Translations under genes and position numbers: made by a program
The notes under the pieces: generated by a model
Seen by the model: only the letters and a program-made list of their open reading frames with translations
What the model was told of the DNA's origin: nothing
Database searches by the model: none
In this document: positions 45,631 to 55,496 of the stretch, in pieces
How positions within the stretch are numbered: position 1 is the first letter of the stretch
Layout: each line of letters opens with the position of its first letter
From: Penium margaritaceum
Taxonomy: Eukaryota; Streptophyta; Zygnematophyceae; Desmidiales; Peniaceae
Assembly (NCBI GenBank): GCA_023375785.1
Contig: SZWC01001212.1
Span: 191,623-255,622, forward strand
Direction: 5' to 3'
Length of the DNA stretch: 64,000 nt

Positions 45631-47600
45631 TCACGGGCGCACGCCGACCGAACTCACAGCCTTCTTGAACGAGTCGCGCTTCAATGCCTTGATCAAGAAG
45701 TCAGCCAACTGCCGTGCTGTATCAACCCACACAATGCTGATGCTGCCATCATGCAACAACAAACGCATATATTGATACTCAATGTTGATGTGCTTTGTGC
45801 GTGTGTGATGCACACCGTCATTGTCGACGATGGCCATGGCACTCTCATTGTCACAATGCTACATGATGGATGCGACAGACTGACGTAATTCATACAACAG
45901 ACGATGCAATCACACACTCTCACACACGCTGGTGCTAACAGCAACGTACTCAGCCTCAATAGTGATGCGTGCAATGCACCCATGCTTGCCACTGCGCTAG
46001 GAAACAGCTGTGTCGCCAATCAGAAAGATCTAGCCTGTGCAACTCTTACCGTCCAGACTGCCGGCCCAGTCACTGTCGGTGTAGCCTACCGCGACAATAG
46101 ACGGCTGGCGGCGGAACATGAGACCTCGCCGAGGAGTCTAGATGACATAGCGTAGTACTCGGATTGCGGCCTCAAAGTGGAGGTGACATGGCTCCTGAGA
46201 AAACTGGTCCAGGAGGTTGACGACGAACGCGATGTTTGGGCGTGTCGTCGTCGCTAGGAACATCAGTGACCCGATGACTCGGAGGTACGTGGTCACGTCA
46301 ACTGGCTCCCCCACAACAACTGGGTCAGGACTCTTCAGCCTCACCTGACCATCAGGTGACATGGGTGAAGATGCACTCGGCACGAGTGGAATGTCCTCTG
46401 CAAAGCGGGTGGATAGAGTCTGCACATAGGCATCCTGGTGCATGTGCAGGACGCCGTGGGAGCGATCATACTCGAGCTCCATGCCCAAGAAGACTAGGGC
46501 AAATATGATATCCTTCATCTTGTAGGCGGCGTGCAGCAAGTCCTTGACACACTGGATGGCAGCCGTGTCTGGCGATGTGATGAGGAAAGCGTCGACGTAA
46601 ACCAGGAGAACAGCGAAAGTCTGGCCTCGCGGACTGACAAACAATGCGGGGTCAGCAGTGCAGCATTGGAGCCCGCCGCAAAGGAGCGTGCTGCTGATCT
46701 CCTAGTTCTAGCACCGAGGCATCTGCCTCAGACCATAGAGGGCTCTCCGTAGCCGCCAGACTCTCCCAGTGCCATCGTCAAAGCCTGGGGGCTGCACCAT
46801 GTAGAGCTCCTCACCCTCCAATGAGCCATGGAGAAAAGAGTTGCTCATGTCCATGTGATGCACCTCCTACCCATGCTGGACGACAAGGCTGAAAAGCGCC
46901 CGGCTAGTGGAGAACCGGCCAACTGGGACAAAGATCTGGTCGTAATCGACCCAAGGGATTTGGACAAACCCCTTGGCTGTGAGGTGGGCCTTGTACTTGT
47001 TCAAGGACTTGTCGGGTTTCTACTTGCGCTGAAAGACCCACTTGGTGTCGATGGCCTTCTGACCTGGAGGAAGGTCGACGAGGTCGCACACATGGTGTTG
47101 TCGGATGGCAGCGACCTCATCGGCGCAGGCAGCATCCCAATGTACGGCCTTAGGAGAGGCTCGTGCCTTGCGCATGATCGCTGGGTCCTCCGGACGTGCT
47201 GTGGAGCGGACTAAGAGAGCGTGTGCATCTCGAGCTCTAGGTGGGGTGTACGCGAGTGCAGCCACGACAGCGTGCCGATGCTCGTGATGAAGCATGGTGT
47301 AGCCCAGTGTGGAGCCCAGGTGAAGGTCTGCAATGATGGCCGAGGTGGTCATGCCGAGGGCCTTGGTGCGAGGATCCTCACTCACGATCGTGGGAGTGGA
47401 GGAGGCACGTGGAGCCACAGGGGTCTGAGGTGCCACGGAGCGCGGTGCCACGGTCCGCGCGCTCACCGACGGCTGGGGTCGAAGGCTGCCGCCTGGGCCA
47501 CTTGTGTATCGTGGCAGGGCAAGAGATGGCACTGAGTCTGACGGGCCAACGGAGGCAGACGCGGCTGCTGGCCCGGAGTGGCCAGCGGATGCAGCCAGGA
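45631..47600 (-). pseudogene. Element 3B reverse transcriptase and RNase H
   Basis: RT on the minus strand reads LVDLPPGQKAIDTKWVFQRK near 47080-47020. Near 46700 PRC*N*EISST shows two TAG codons exactly where 3A and 2C have Trp and Gln. The catalytic box is LLVYVDAFLITSP (near 46600-46560), so the second Asp of YVDD is Ala and the enzyme would be dead even without stops. RNase H ends with the block corresponding to TARQLADFLIKALKRDSF (45710-45660) and GVRP then TGA. A Pro/Ala-rich segment upstream contains RYTSGPGGSLRPQP, conserved with RGPGGSLRPKP in 3A. Confidence 0.88.
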
Positions 47601-47604
47601 CTAC

Positions 47605-48235
47605 TCACCTGGAGGGTTCAGCGGACGCGACTGGGGCTGCCGGGCCGGAGAGGCTAGTGGAAGCTTCCGCGGCTGCTGGCCTACAGGGGCCAGTGGACGC
47701 GATTGGGGCTGCTGGGCCGGAGAGGCTAGTGGACGCTCCTGGAGCTGCTGGCCTGGAGGGGCCAGTGGACACGACTGGGGCTGCTGGCCCGGAGGGGCTA
47801 GTGGACGCGACTGGGGCTGCTGGCCCGGAGGGGCCAGTGGACGCTACTGGGGCTGCCGGCCCGGAGGGGCCAGTGGACGTGACTGGGGCTGCCGGCTCGG
47901 AGGGGCCAGTGGACGCGACTGGGGCTGTTGGCCCGGAGGGGCTAGTGGACGCGACTGGGGCTGCCGGCCCGAAGGGGCCAGTGGACGCGACTTGGGCTGC
48001 CGGCCTGGAGGGGCTAGTGGACGCGACTGGGGCTGCCTGCCCGGAGGGGCCAGTGGACGCAACTGGGACTGCCGGCCCGGAGGGGCCGGTGGACGCGACT
48101 GCAGCTGCCGGCCCGGAGGTGCCAGTGGACGCGACTGGGGTTGCTAGCCCGGAGGGGCCTATGGATGCAGCTCGGACTGCCGACCAGGAGGGGCTGAGGG
48201 ATGTGTCACCCGGAAGCGACAGGACGGAGGACGGA
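47605..48235 (-). repeat. 36-bp coding minisatellite in 3B pol linker
   Basis: About 15-16 units of 36 bp encode 12-residue motifs such as ASTGPSGPAAPV and ASTSPSGPAAPV on the minus strand. The repeat stays in frame throughout (minus-strand frame 48315-47605). Confidence 0.9.
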
Positions 48236-48801
48236 CTCACCACTCCCCCACGGGACGTGATAGACACGGACAAGCTGGAGCGAATGAGATCGCGGTGAAA
48301 CAGGTGCTCGAACAAGAGGGCCTCGCGGGACTCGACGATGCAGTGCCGGGATGGATCCCAAAACCGCTAGGCCTTGGACTGACGATATACACCAAGGAAG
48401 GTGCAGGGACGTCCGTGGGGGGCAAGCTTGCCGCCATGCTGTGGGACGGGCAGCCACACAATGGTCACGCGGTCCCAGACGCGAGCCGGGCGGAGGTCAG
48501 CGTGCTGACCGCACTAATGCTGGTACGGTGTGGAGTGGCAGGGAAGGGGACCATGGGGAATCCGGTTCTAGACCCATGTCATGTAGGCCATGGCTTCAAA
48601 ATAGAATCCATCGGAGAGACCAGACTCGACCCGCATGGTGCGGACGGCGTCGGCCATGGTGCGGTTCCACCGTTCGGAGACACCGTTCTAGGCGGGCGTG
48701 TAGGGCGTAGACGTCTCATGGTGGATACCACGGGAGGCGAGAAAGGTCGTGGTCTCACCCATGTACTCACCACCGTGATCGGAGCAAAAGCGGCAAAGAG
48801 A
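48236..48801 (-). pseudogene. Element 3B integrase, part downstream of hAT
   Basis: The minus strand reads CSDHGGEYMGET (near 48770), then YTPA*NGVSERWNRTM with the catalytic Glu, then the decayed EAMAYMTWV*NR block and ARVWDRVTIVWLP. TAG codons stand at a Gln position (PAQNG) and at two or three probable Trp positions, each in the context CTAG. One is SKA*RFWDPS, where 3A reads SKAWRFWDPS. The upstream half of integrase lies beyond the hAT element. Confidence 0.85.
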
Positions 48802-48809
48802 GCGACCAC
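48802..48809. repeat. Left target-site duplication of hAT element
   Basis: gcgaccac, identical to 52715-52722. Eight bp is the normal size for the hAT superfamily. Confidence 0.95.
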
Positions 48810-49344
48810 TAAGCCTGCACACGAATCCAAGGATTCGTGAATCCATTTCACGAATACCGAATCCGGATCCACATTCACGAATCCGGATCCAGGGTCAGGT
48901 CTCATTCGGGTATTCGCGAATCCTGTGGCAAATCCGGCAGGGGGGGAGATATTCAGGGGATCCGGTTCAAACTCCGGTCCGGCCATCGAGCCGGAGCACA
49001 AAATCGCATCCTCGAACTGTCAAATGTGCCGCTTTGCCGCTAGAGCCGAAGCGGCACATTTGACGGCGGAAATCTCTTCCCGCCCTATGATGTGAGACAT
49101 CGTGGATGCATGTCCTCTGTCCACTACAGTGTGTTGTTTCCTTGTTTTCTATTGGCCAAGAATCAACCTGCAGCTACTTGGCTGGTCACGAATAGATTCG
49201 TGACCAGCCACGTCTATCAACCTACGTACAAGGCATGTACCTAGTCAATGGCGGTTCGAGTCCTCAAACCGTCGGATATTCCGCCTATAGCTCCCATCCG
49301 ACTCCAAGTTCGAGTTCTGTCTTGTGGAAGGCAGATCTTTCACA

Positions 49345-52252
49345 ATGGCAGACGAGGCCCCATTCGTCGATGCTGATGCTACTCATGCGGACGAACAGTC
49401 CAACAGCGACTCTGAGGAGGAAGAGCAGGAACAGGAACAGATTGGTGACAAGCGCAAATGCCGCGACTCCTTTGTATGGGGGTGTTTCAAGAAGTCGTGC
49501 AACACCTCCCAACAAGCTATCTGCTTACTCTGCACACGACACCCCAACAACCCCGTCACCATTTCGTGCAAGGATGGCGCGACATCCGCCATGTGGAAGC
49601 ATCTCCGAAAGGTTCACAAGGAGTGTTACGCCGAGCTCAAAGCCATGGTTATTGCGTCGCAGCTGAAAACTGCCCGTACCGCCGTCGCCGCTGCCGACGC
49701 AGACGCTGCTGTAGCTAATCCAGAGAATGCGCTGGTGTCCAGGGGTGCAGCTGGTGTCGGCCTCATTTTCAAGAAAAAGTACTTCTACAGCCTGTCGTTT
49801 GCATCCATGGACTCTTTCTGGCTTGCGAGGGCATTTGCTCACGCCAACCCTGCAGCTGCACTCCCGGGGCGCATGACGTTCGCCAGGCTGATCCGGGTCG
49901 CTACACCTGCCTACCGTGAGCGCATCAAGACCATCTTGGGTTCGGTGACCAGTAGCATCAGCTTCACGATAGACGGCTTGAAAGCAGAGAACAACACGAA
50001 GTACCTCGGCCTTACTGGGCACTGGATTGATGCAAACTACAAGGTGCGGTCCATCGCACTGTCATTCCCGGCCATTTCGCGTGGAGCGACTGCGGACAAC
50101 CTTTACAACCTCCTGAAAACCGTGATGCAGCAGTGGGAATTGTGGGAGAGAATCTTCTGTCTCACGGTGGACAGCGAGTCCACCAACGACTCGATGATTG
50201 ACGCCTACCTCATCCCGCACAACGACGCCTTCCAGAAGGCCGGGCACATCCGGTGCCTCGGCCACGTCATCAACCTGGCGGTCGGTGATCTGCTCAAGCA
50301 GCCGAGGGTCGCTGCCATCCTGTCCCAAGTGCGTGCCATNTGCGCACTGGATTGATGCAAACTACAAGGTGCGGTCCATCGCACTGTCATTCCCGGCCAT
50401 TTCGCGCGGAGCGACTGCGGACAACCTTTACAACCTCCTGAAAACCGTGATGCAGCAGTGGGAATTGTGGGAGAGAATCTTCTGTCTCACGGTGGACAGC
50501 GAGTCCACCAACGACTCGATGATTGACGCCTACCTCATCCCGCACAACGACGCCTTCCAGAAGGCCGGGCACATCCGGTGCCTCGGCCACGTCATCAACC
50601 TGGCGGTCGGTGATCTGCTCAAGCAGCCGAGGGTCGCTGCTATCCTCTCCCAAGTGCGTGCCATTGCAGTCTTTGTGACGAGAACGCCAACCAGAGAGGA
50701 GTCGCTGACTGAGGCGGTGAAGGACGCGAGGATGAAGTACATGTCGCTCCACCTGGACACTGAGACCAGGTGGAACAGCGCGCTCGACATGTGCGAGCAC
50801 GTCATCGGCATCAAGGATGTGCTGGAGACGTGGCTTGAAGACTTCGGCCGCGACGGCGCACATCTCCGTCCCAGTTTCGACGACTGGCAGCTCATCGCGC
50901 AGGTGACAGAGATCCTCAAGCCGTTCAAAAATTTTACTGACGACATTTCCGGCTCCACCTACCCAACTCTGTCCCTCGTCATCCCCTTCTACTCCTCTCT
51001 GCTGGAGAAGATGAATGGGTGGTTGGTGAAGGCGCTGGCGGCAGAGAAGAAGAGAAAGCGCAGAGGTAACGTCCAGCCTGGGCGGCTGGACTGCAAAGAG
51101 GAGCTGCTGCTGGAGCTCAAACCAGGCATTGTCGCAGTCATTGCAAAGCTTGACAAGTATGTCAAGCTTTGCACTGATCGGCATGTCCTGGCCACAGCTT
51201 GTGACCCACGGTTCCGCCTTGGATTGTACGAGCGTGTGCACCCAAAGATGGGCATCAGCACGCCTGCCAAGCTGCAGCTCAAAGTCGTGGACCTCCTGCG
51301 GTCATACCACGACACAGTTGTGCAGAGCCGAGAGGATGCAGAGGCCGAGGCTGCTGCACTTGCAGCAGCAACTGCCACAACTGCCACCCAGACATCTCAG
51401 TCCCAAGGGGACAGTGCGGCAACGTCGTGAGCCACAACCTCAGCAGGTATGATGTCAGAATTCTGTCAGCAAAATTAACTTTACATAGTTCCCTCATGGA
51501 AATGCCCTGACTCAAAACCAACCGTCGTGCAGCCAACACAGCAAACGAGGGAGCCGGAACTGCTGCTGGACAACCACAGCCACGTTGGAGTGAAAGGATC
51601 CGCCAGAGTGAAGAGGCGACAATGCTGGAAGCTGCTTTGGAGGACGCCGCCGCAGACATGTTCGCCGAGCCGGAGGCCCCCCAGGTGCAGGTCACACCAA
51701 GCACCTTGGAGTTGGAGGTTCAGAGCTGGGCAAAGGAAGTGAAGAAGGGGCGCCGGTGCGACATCCTCAAGTACATGAGGAAGCACAAAAAAGCATTCCC
51801 AACTTTCCACCTGGCCGCTCTCGACCTGTTTGCTGGTAGGTGCTGAAGTTCTCTGATGTCTTACATGTTGGATCAGCACTTCTGGCCAGCTTTCACATTC
51901 TGTCGTACCCATCTAAAACTGTTTGCTTGCAGTTCTGGCGACAAGTACCCCATCGAAGCGCCTGTTTTCTCTGGGACGACATGTCATCACCGACTTTCGG
52001 CAGTCACTCATCGACCTGACCATCGAAAACCTGATGCTTCTAAAGTCATGGGTGAATGACCCTCAGCTTGCACATTTCCCAGTCGCTCCAAATGGGGATG
52101 TAACACCAGAACTGGAGGAGGAAGAGAAGCGTGTCAACCTCCGTCGTCGTGCAGCACATGTGGCAGAGCAGGAAATGGAAGATGATGTGGAAGGGGAAGA
52201 CGGACTGGATGATGATGATGATGCAGGCACCGCGGGAGAAAATGATGCTTAG
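49345..52252 (+). pseudogene. hAT transposase with BED zinc finger, spliced, one stop
   Basis: The ATG at 49345 has a good context (acaATGg). After an acidic start, a BED-type finger shows CLLC and, 26 residues on, HLRKVH (49520-49620). The RNase H-like core has FTIDGLKAENN (near 49970) and LTVDSESTNDSMIDAY (near 50160), then ETRWNSALDM (near 50765). The C-terminal dimerisation part is joined by a GT-AG intron at 51836-51932, restoring LFAVLATSTPSKRLFSLG. A second intron probably spans 51447-51532 (GT-AG, phase 1). An in-frame TGA at 51428 sits just before it and fits a CGA-to-TGA change. The repeat of 50022-50338 at 50343-50660 across the N at 50340 breaks the frame artificially. The protein ends in an acidic tail with TAG at 52250. 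Confidence 0.88.
51836..51932 (+). other. Intron in hAT transposase
   Basis: gtaggt to ttgcttgcag, 97 bp. Removing it joins the frame exactly through the conserved hAT C-terminal motif, which confirms splicing. Confidence 0.9.
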
Positions 52253-52267
52253 GTTCAGTCAAGCATT

Positions 52268-52410
52268 GGCAGGCATGCCGTCATGCAAGTGGTCGTGGTG
52301 ACCGAGGGCACGCATGCAGTCATGCAAAATGTCAGGTACTTAGGGCAGGCATGCCGTCATGCTAATTGTCATGTACTAGGGCAGGCATACCGTCATCCTA
52401 CCGAACCTCA
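52268..52410 (+). repeat. Four tandem copies of a 36-38 bp unit
   Basis: Each unit carries ggcaggcatgccgtcatgc or a close variant, starting at about 52268, 52306, 52343 and 52379. The core gcatgc is self-complementary. It lies in the 3' noncoding part of the hAT element. Confidence 0.7.
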
Positions 52411-52714
52411 TGTTTCATGTGAATGATGTTACGTGTTCTACCAAACTTCCGCACAATGCAAAAGGACTGCATGCCTAAAATTAGGAAGAAACCATGAAAT
52501 GTGACTACTGACTAATGAAATGTAACTATGCTCAAACAGATTAATGTACAATGTAACAATTCTTTGACACATAGGATTCGACCTGGATTCGGGAATCCAT
52601 CTGGATTCGCGAATCCAGGTGTTGGATTCGTGAATCCGAATCCAACCCTGGATTCGGTGACACGAATCTGAATCCAGGCTCAGATTCGCGAACCGGATTC
52701 GGTGTGCAGTCTTA

Positions 52715-52722
52715 GCGACCAC
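52715..52722. repeat. Right target-site duplication of hAT element
   Basis: gcgaccac, matching 48802-48809. Confidence 0.95.
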
Positions 52723-53860
52723 ACTCGCGCTCCACAAGGACAAGCCATTCCTGGATGGCGCGGGCGACATCGCTCTTCTACTAAAGGCAGAAGACCAAGC
52801 GGTAGCGCGAATAGTCGCCAGTGAGGGTGAGGACATAGCGGTTATGCTCACTGACGGACTCGGTGGGAAGAGGGCCCATGACGTCAGAATGGACCAGGTC
52901 GAAAGGGGCGGATGCACGGGAGGAAGACAAAAGGTATGTGGATCAGTGCATCTTGCCCTGAGCGCAATCAATGCACTTAGTGGGGCACGGGAGAGGGAAA
53001 GTCTCCGGGTCAAGGCCCTTGGCCGGCTGGGTGCGGAGCATGCTATCTACGACAGCAGAGTGGACGTCGCAGAGGCGGTGGGGCAAGACACGGTTGTGCT
53101 GAGGAGAGAGTGTGCTGGTGACAAATACATGGCCTGTGGCGGCTGACGGGGAGGAGACTGAAGGAGAGAAGGACAGATGAGGGACATGCCACAGGTTGCC
53201 ACGGGCGGTGGCGTGTAGTACGACAAGGCCAGATGGACGGAACAACACAGTGCCAACACTACGCGAGTGCACAACGTCCATGCTTATGTGTTCAAGGGAA
53301 ATGATAGACATGAGGTTGATCTCGAGACCTGGGACAACGAGGACATCGGTCAGAAAGACGTTACTAGCAAGATCACGGAAACAAACGACACCAACACCGC
53401 GGACAAGCAACACCTGTCCGGAGCCCGTCCGCACACCAGAGACATCTTCAACAGGACCAAGCATGCTAAAGGCCTCTCGGGGGGCCGTCATGTGATGCGT
53501 GGCCCCGGAGTCAATGATCCAGGTCTGAGCAGGGTCCTGGACCGGGGTCGCAAGATTGCTGACGTTCACATGGGAACAAGCAAGAGATGCAGACGCGGTA
53601 GAAGGGGGCGCGAACCGGGAGTGCCAATCATCAAGCCACCCAACGTCATCATGGAGGGGGGTAGAGGGGACCACAAGAGACGACAAAACAGACAAGGAAA
53701 TGGGACACGACCGTAGCGCAGTCTCAGTCATGCAGGGCTGTGCAGTAGAGCAGGAAGTGACGCAACTCCTACTTCCCTGGGGGGGAGGGCGAGGCAGGCC
53801 GAGCAGAAGCGCGATGAACTGATCCACCTGACGCTCACGGGAGGACGGCCCGGGAGTGTA
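52723..53860 (-). pseudogene. Element 3B protease and integrase N-terminal half
   Basis: The long minus-strand frame 53827-52943 keeps the intact protease motif TWIIDSGATHHMTAP (near 53530-53490), then GSGQVLLVRGVGVVCF, and GAG-pre-integrase sequence ending in TKCIDCAQGKMH. A TGA at 52943 stands at an Arg position of 3A. Beyond it, LVHSDVMGPLPTE starts the integrase core. Two TAG codons near 52785 stand where 3A has Arg-Gln. The frame stops at the hAT insertion. Confidence 0.88.
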
Positions 53861-55496
53861 GACCGAGTGCAGAGTGACGGCACCGGAGCTCGGGTAGGAG
53901 GACTACGCCGGTGAAGGAAACGGAGGCGTCGACGGCTGCGGATGGTACTGCTACAGCATAGGTGGCTGCTGGACTGGCGGAGCTGTTGGAGTGGCAGAGC
54001 TGCTAGACGCGGCCGAGGCGTCAGGGCCGGCGACAGCTACGGTAGCGGAGGTGAGACAGTGCTCCCGCTGGCGACGCATGGTGGTGATGACGCGCGCCTC
54101 GTCCGTCGGGAGAGGGCACGTGTACCACCCGTGCCCGGGCTGGCCACAGGTGTGGCAGACCGCGCCACCACCGCTAGACCCGGTCGACGACGGCATCAGC
54201 TCCTGCGGCGGACCCTCACCTTTCTTGTTTCGGCGTATCTTCTTCCCCGAAGACAATGAGGTAGCTGCGGCGGGGTAAGCGACGACCACGGAGGCGACGG
54301 CAGGGGAGGCGAGAGCCTCCGTGTGCTCGAGTCGGGACTCCAGACGAGCTTCCTCAATCCAAAGGAAGAGCTCGTATGCCCAAGGCATGAGGGTACCCTG
54401 GGCCGTCATGGTGGAGAGGACATCCTGGGAGTAATGCACGAAGACATCCGCGTACGCGTTGGTGGCACCGCGCTTGATGGTGAGGAGCGCGGCCAGAGGG
54501 GTTGGGGCTGAGGTCCCGAGGCGACGAAGGATGTCCTCCGCCCACTGCGAGTAGGAGGTGACCGTCTCGGTCTCCCCCATGTGCAGGGAGTTGAACTCCC
54601 GCAGCAGGCGGCTGGTCTTAGCCTCAATGGACAGGCGATGGGGATGAGTGAGGACGTGCCACGCGGCTACAGGATCTGGTGTGGCGCCGGCGGTGAAGTG
54701 GCCTAAGAAGGGCTCGAGGGCGAGGCGGGAAGCCTGAGGGGCGACAGGGACTACAGCGCGGACGGCACGACCAGCGTCATATAACTAGTCAGCCAAGGTG
54801 GCGTCATACGGTAGGGTGTAGTATGCCCACAGGTCCTCACCCTGCGCCCAGATCAGGAAGCTGAGCTCCCAGCTCCAGAACTGCTCGCCGGCCTGAAGCG
54901 GCGGAGGCGGCATCTCAAAGTCCTTTTGCCTGCGGGTGGCACCAAGAGTGGGGCCAAGGACAAAGGTCACTGTCTGCCGCTGGCGCTGAGTCTGCTACTG
55001 CGCCAAGTAGTACGTGGCAGCAGACACTACTGGGCTGGCGTGCCATGGAGGGATGAAGGATGGCGGCGCACTGGTGGCAGTCTGAGAGACCAACGGCTGC
55101 AGTACCACAAGCTGCTATGTCAGGACGTTGAACTATTGCTGGAGAGCAGCGAGGGAGTCAGGGTTGTCGCCAACAACGCCAGAGGGCTGCTCCTGCCTGC
55201 TGATGCTGCTGCTGCTCCTGCTGCTTTTGCTGTTACTGCTGCTACTTCTGCTGCTGCTGCTGCTACTGCTCCTGCTGCTATTGCTGCTCATGCTACCCCT
55301 ACTACTCCTGCTGCAGTTGCTACTGGTGTTGCTACTGCTGCTACTGCTGCTTCTACTACTACTACTACTGCTACTGCTACTGTTCCTGCTCCTTCTATTG
55401 CTGCTACTGCTGCTACTACTGCAGCCGCTACAAGAAAGGGGGTGTGGGGGTCCCCCCAACAGAGGAGGACCCCTCCCCAGTGGGGCTACCAGCCAT
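53861..55496 (-). pseudogene. Element 3B gag
   Basis: The start at 55496 (ATG GCT) is supported by MAGSPTGEGSSSVGGTP, shared with 3A and 3C. A poly-Gln stretch follows in which a large share of the codons are TAG, then a one-base shift near 55180. From 54970 the frame is well kept: FVLGPTLGATRRQKDFE, WELSFLIWAQGEDLWAYY, HVLTHPHRLSIEAKTSRLL, FNSLHMGETETVTSY and AQGTLMPWAYELFLWIEEA. The zinc knuckle CHTCGQPGHGWYTC is intact (near 54150). All in-frame stops after the shift that I could place (54782, about 53947, about 53914) are TAG at Gln positions. Confidence 0.88.

Larger units (their letters stand above)
48810..52714 (+). mobile_element. hAT DNA transposon inserted in 3B integrase
   Basis: Terminal inverted repeats taagcctgcacacgaatcc (48810-48828) and, read inward from the right end, taagactgcacaccgaatcc (52714-52695) flank a transposase gene on the plus strand. 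The 8-bp target duplication is perfect. Length is 3905 bp, including about 320 bp duplicated across the N at 50340. Both subterminal regions carry arrays of gattcgcgaatc-like palindromes (48820-48960 and 52570-52700), typical of hAT transposase-binding sites. A fourfold repeat of about 37 bp lies downstream of the gene (52268-52410). Confidence 0.95.

Noticed and set aside
47605-48235. CRISPR-like or collagen-like array
   Set aside because: The units are contiguous with no unique spacers, lie in the pol frame of a retrotransposon, and lack Gly-X-Y periodicity. It is a coding minisatellite.
50198-50355. Two separate transposase genes overlapping at 50340
   Set aside because: The overlap is the same sequence repeated across an N; only one gene exists.
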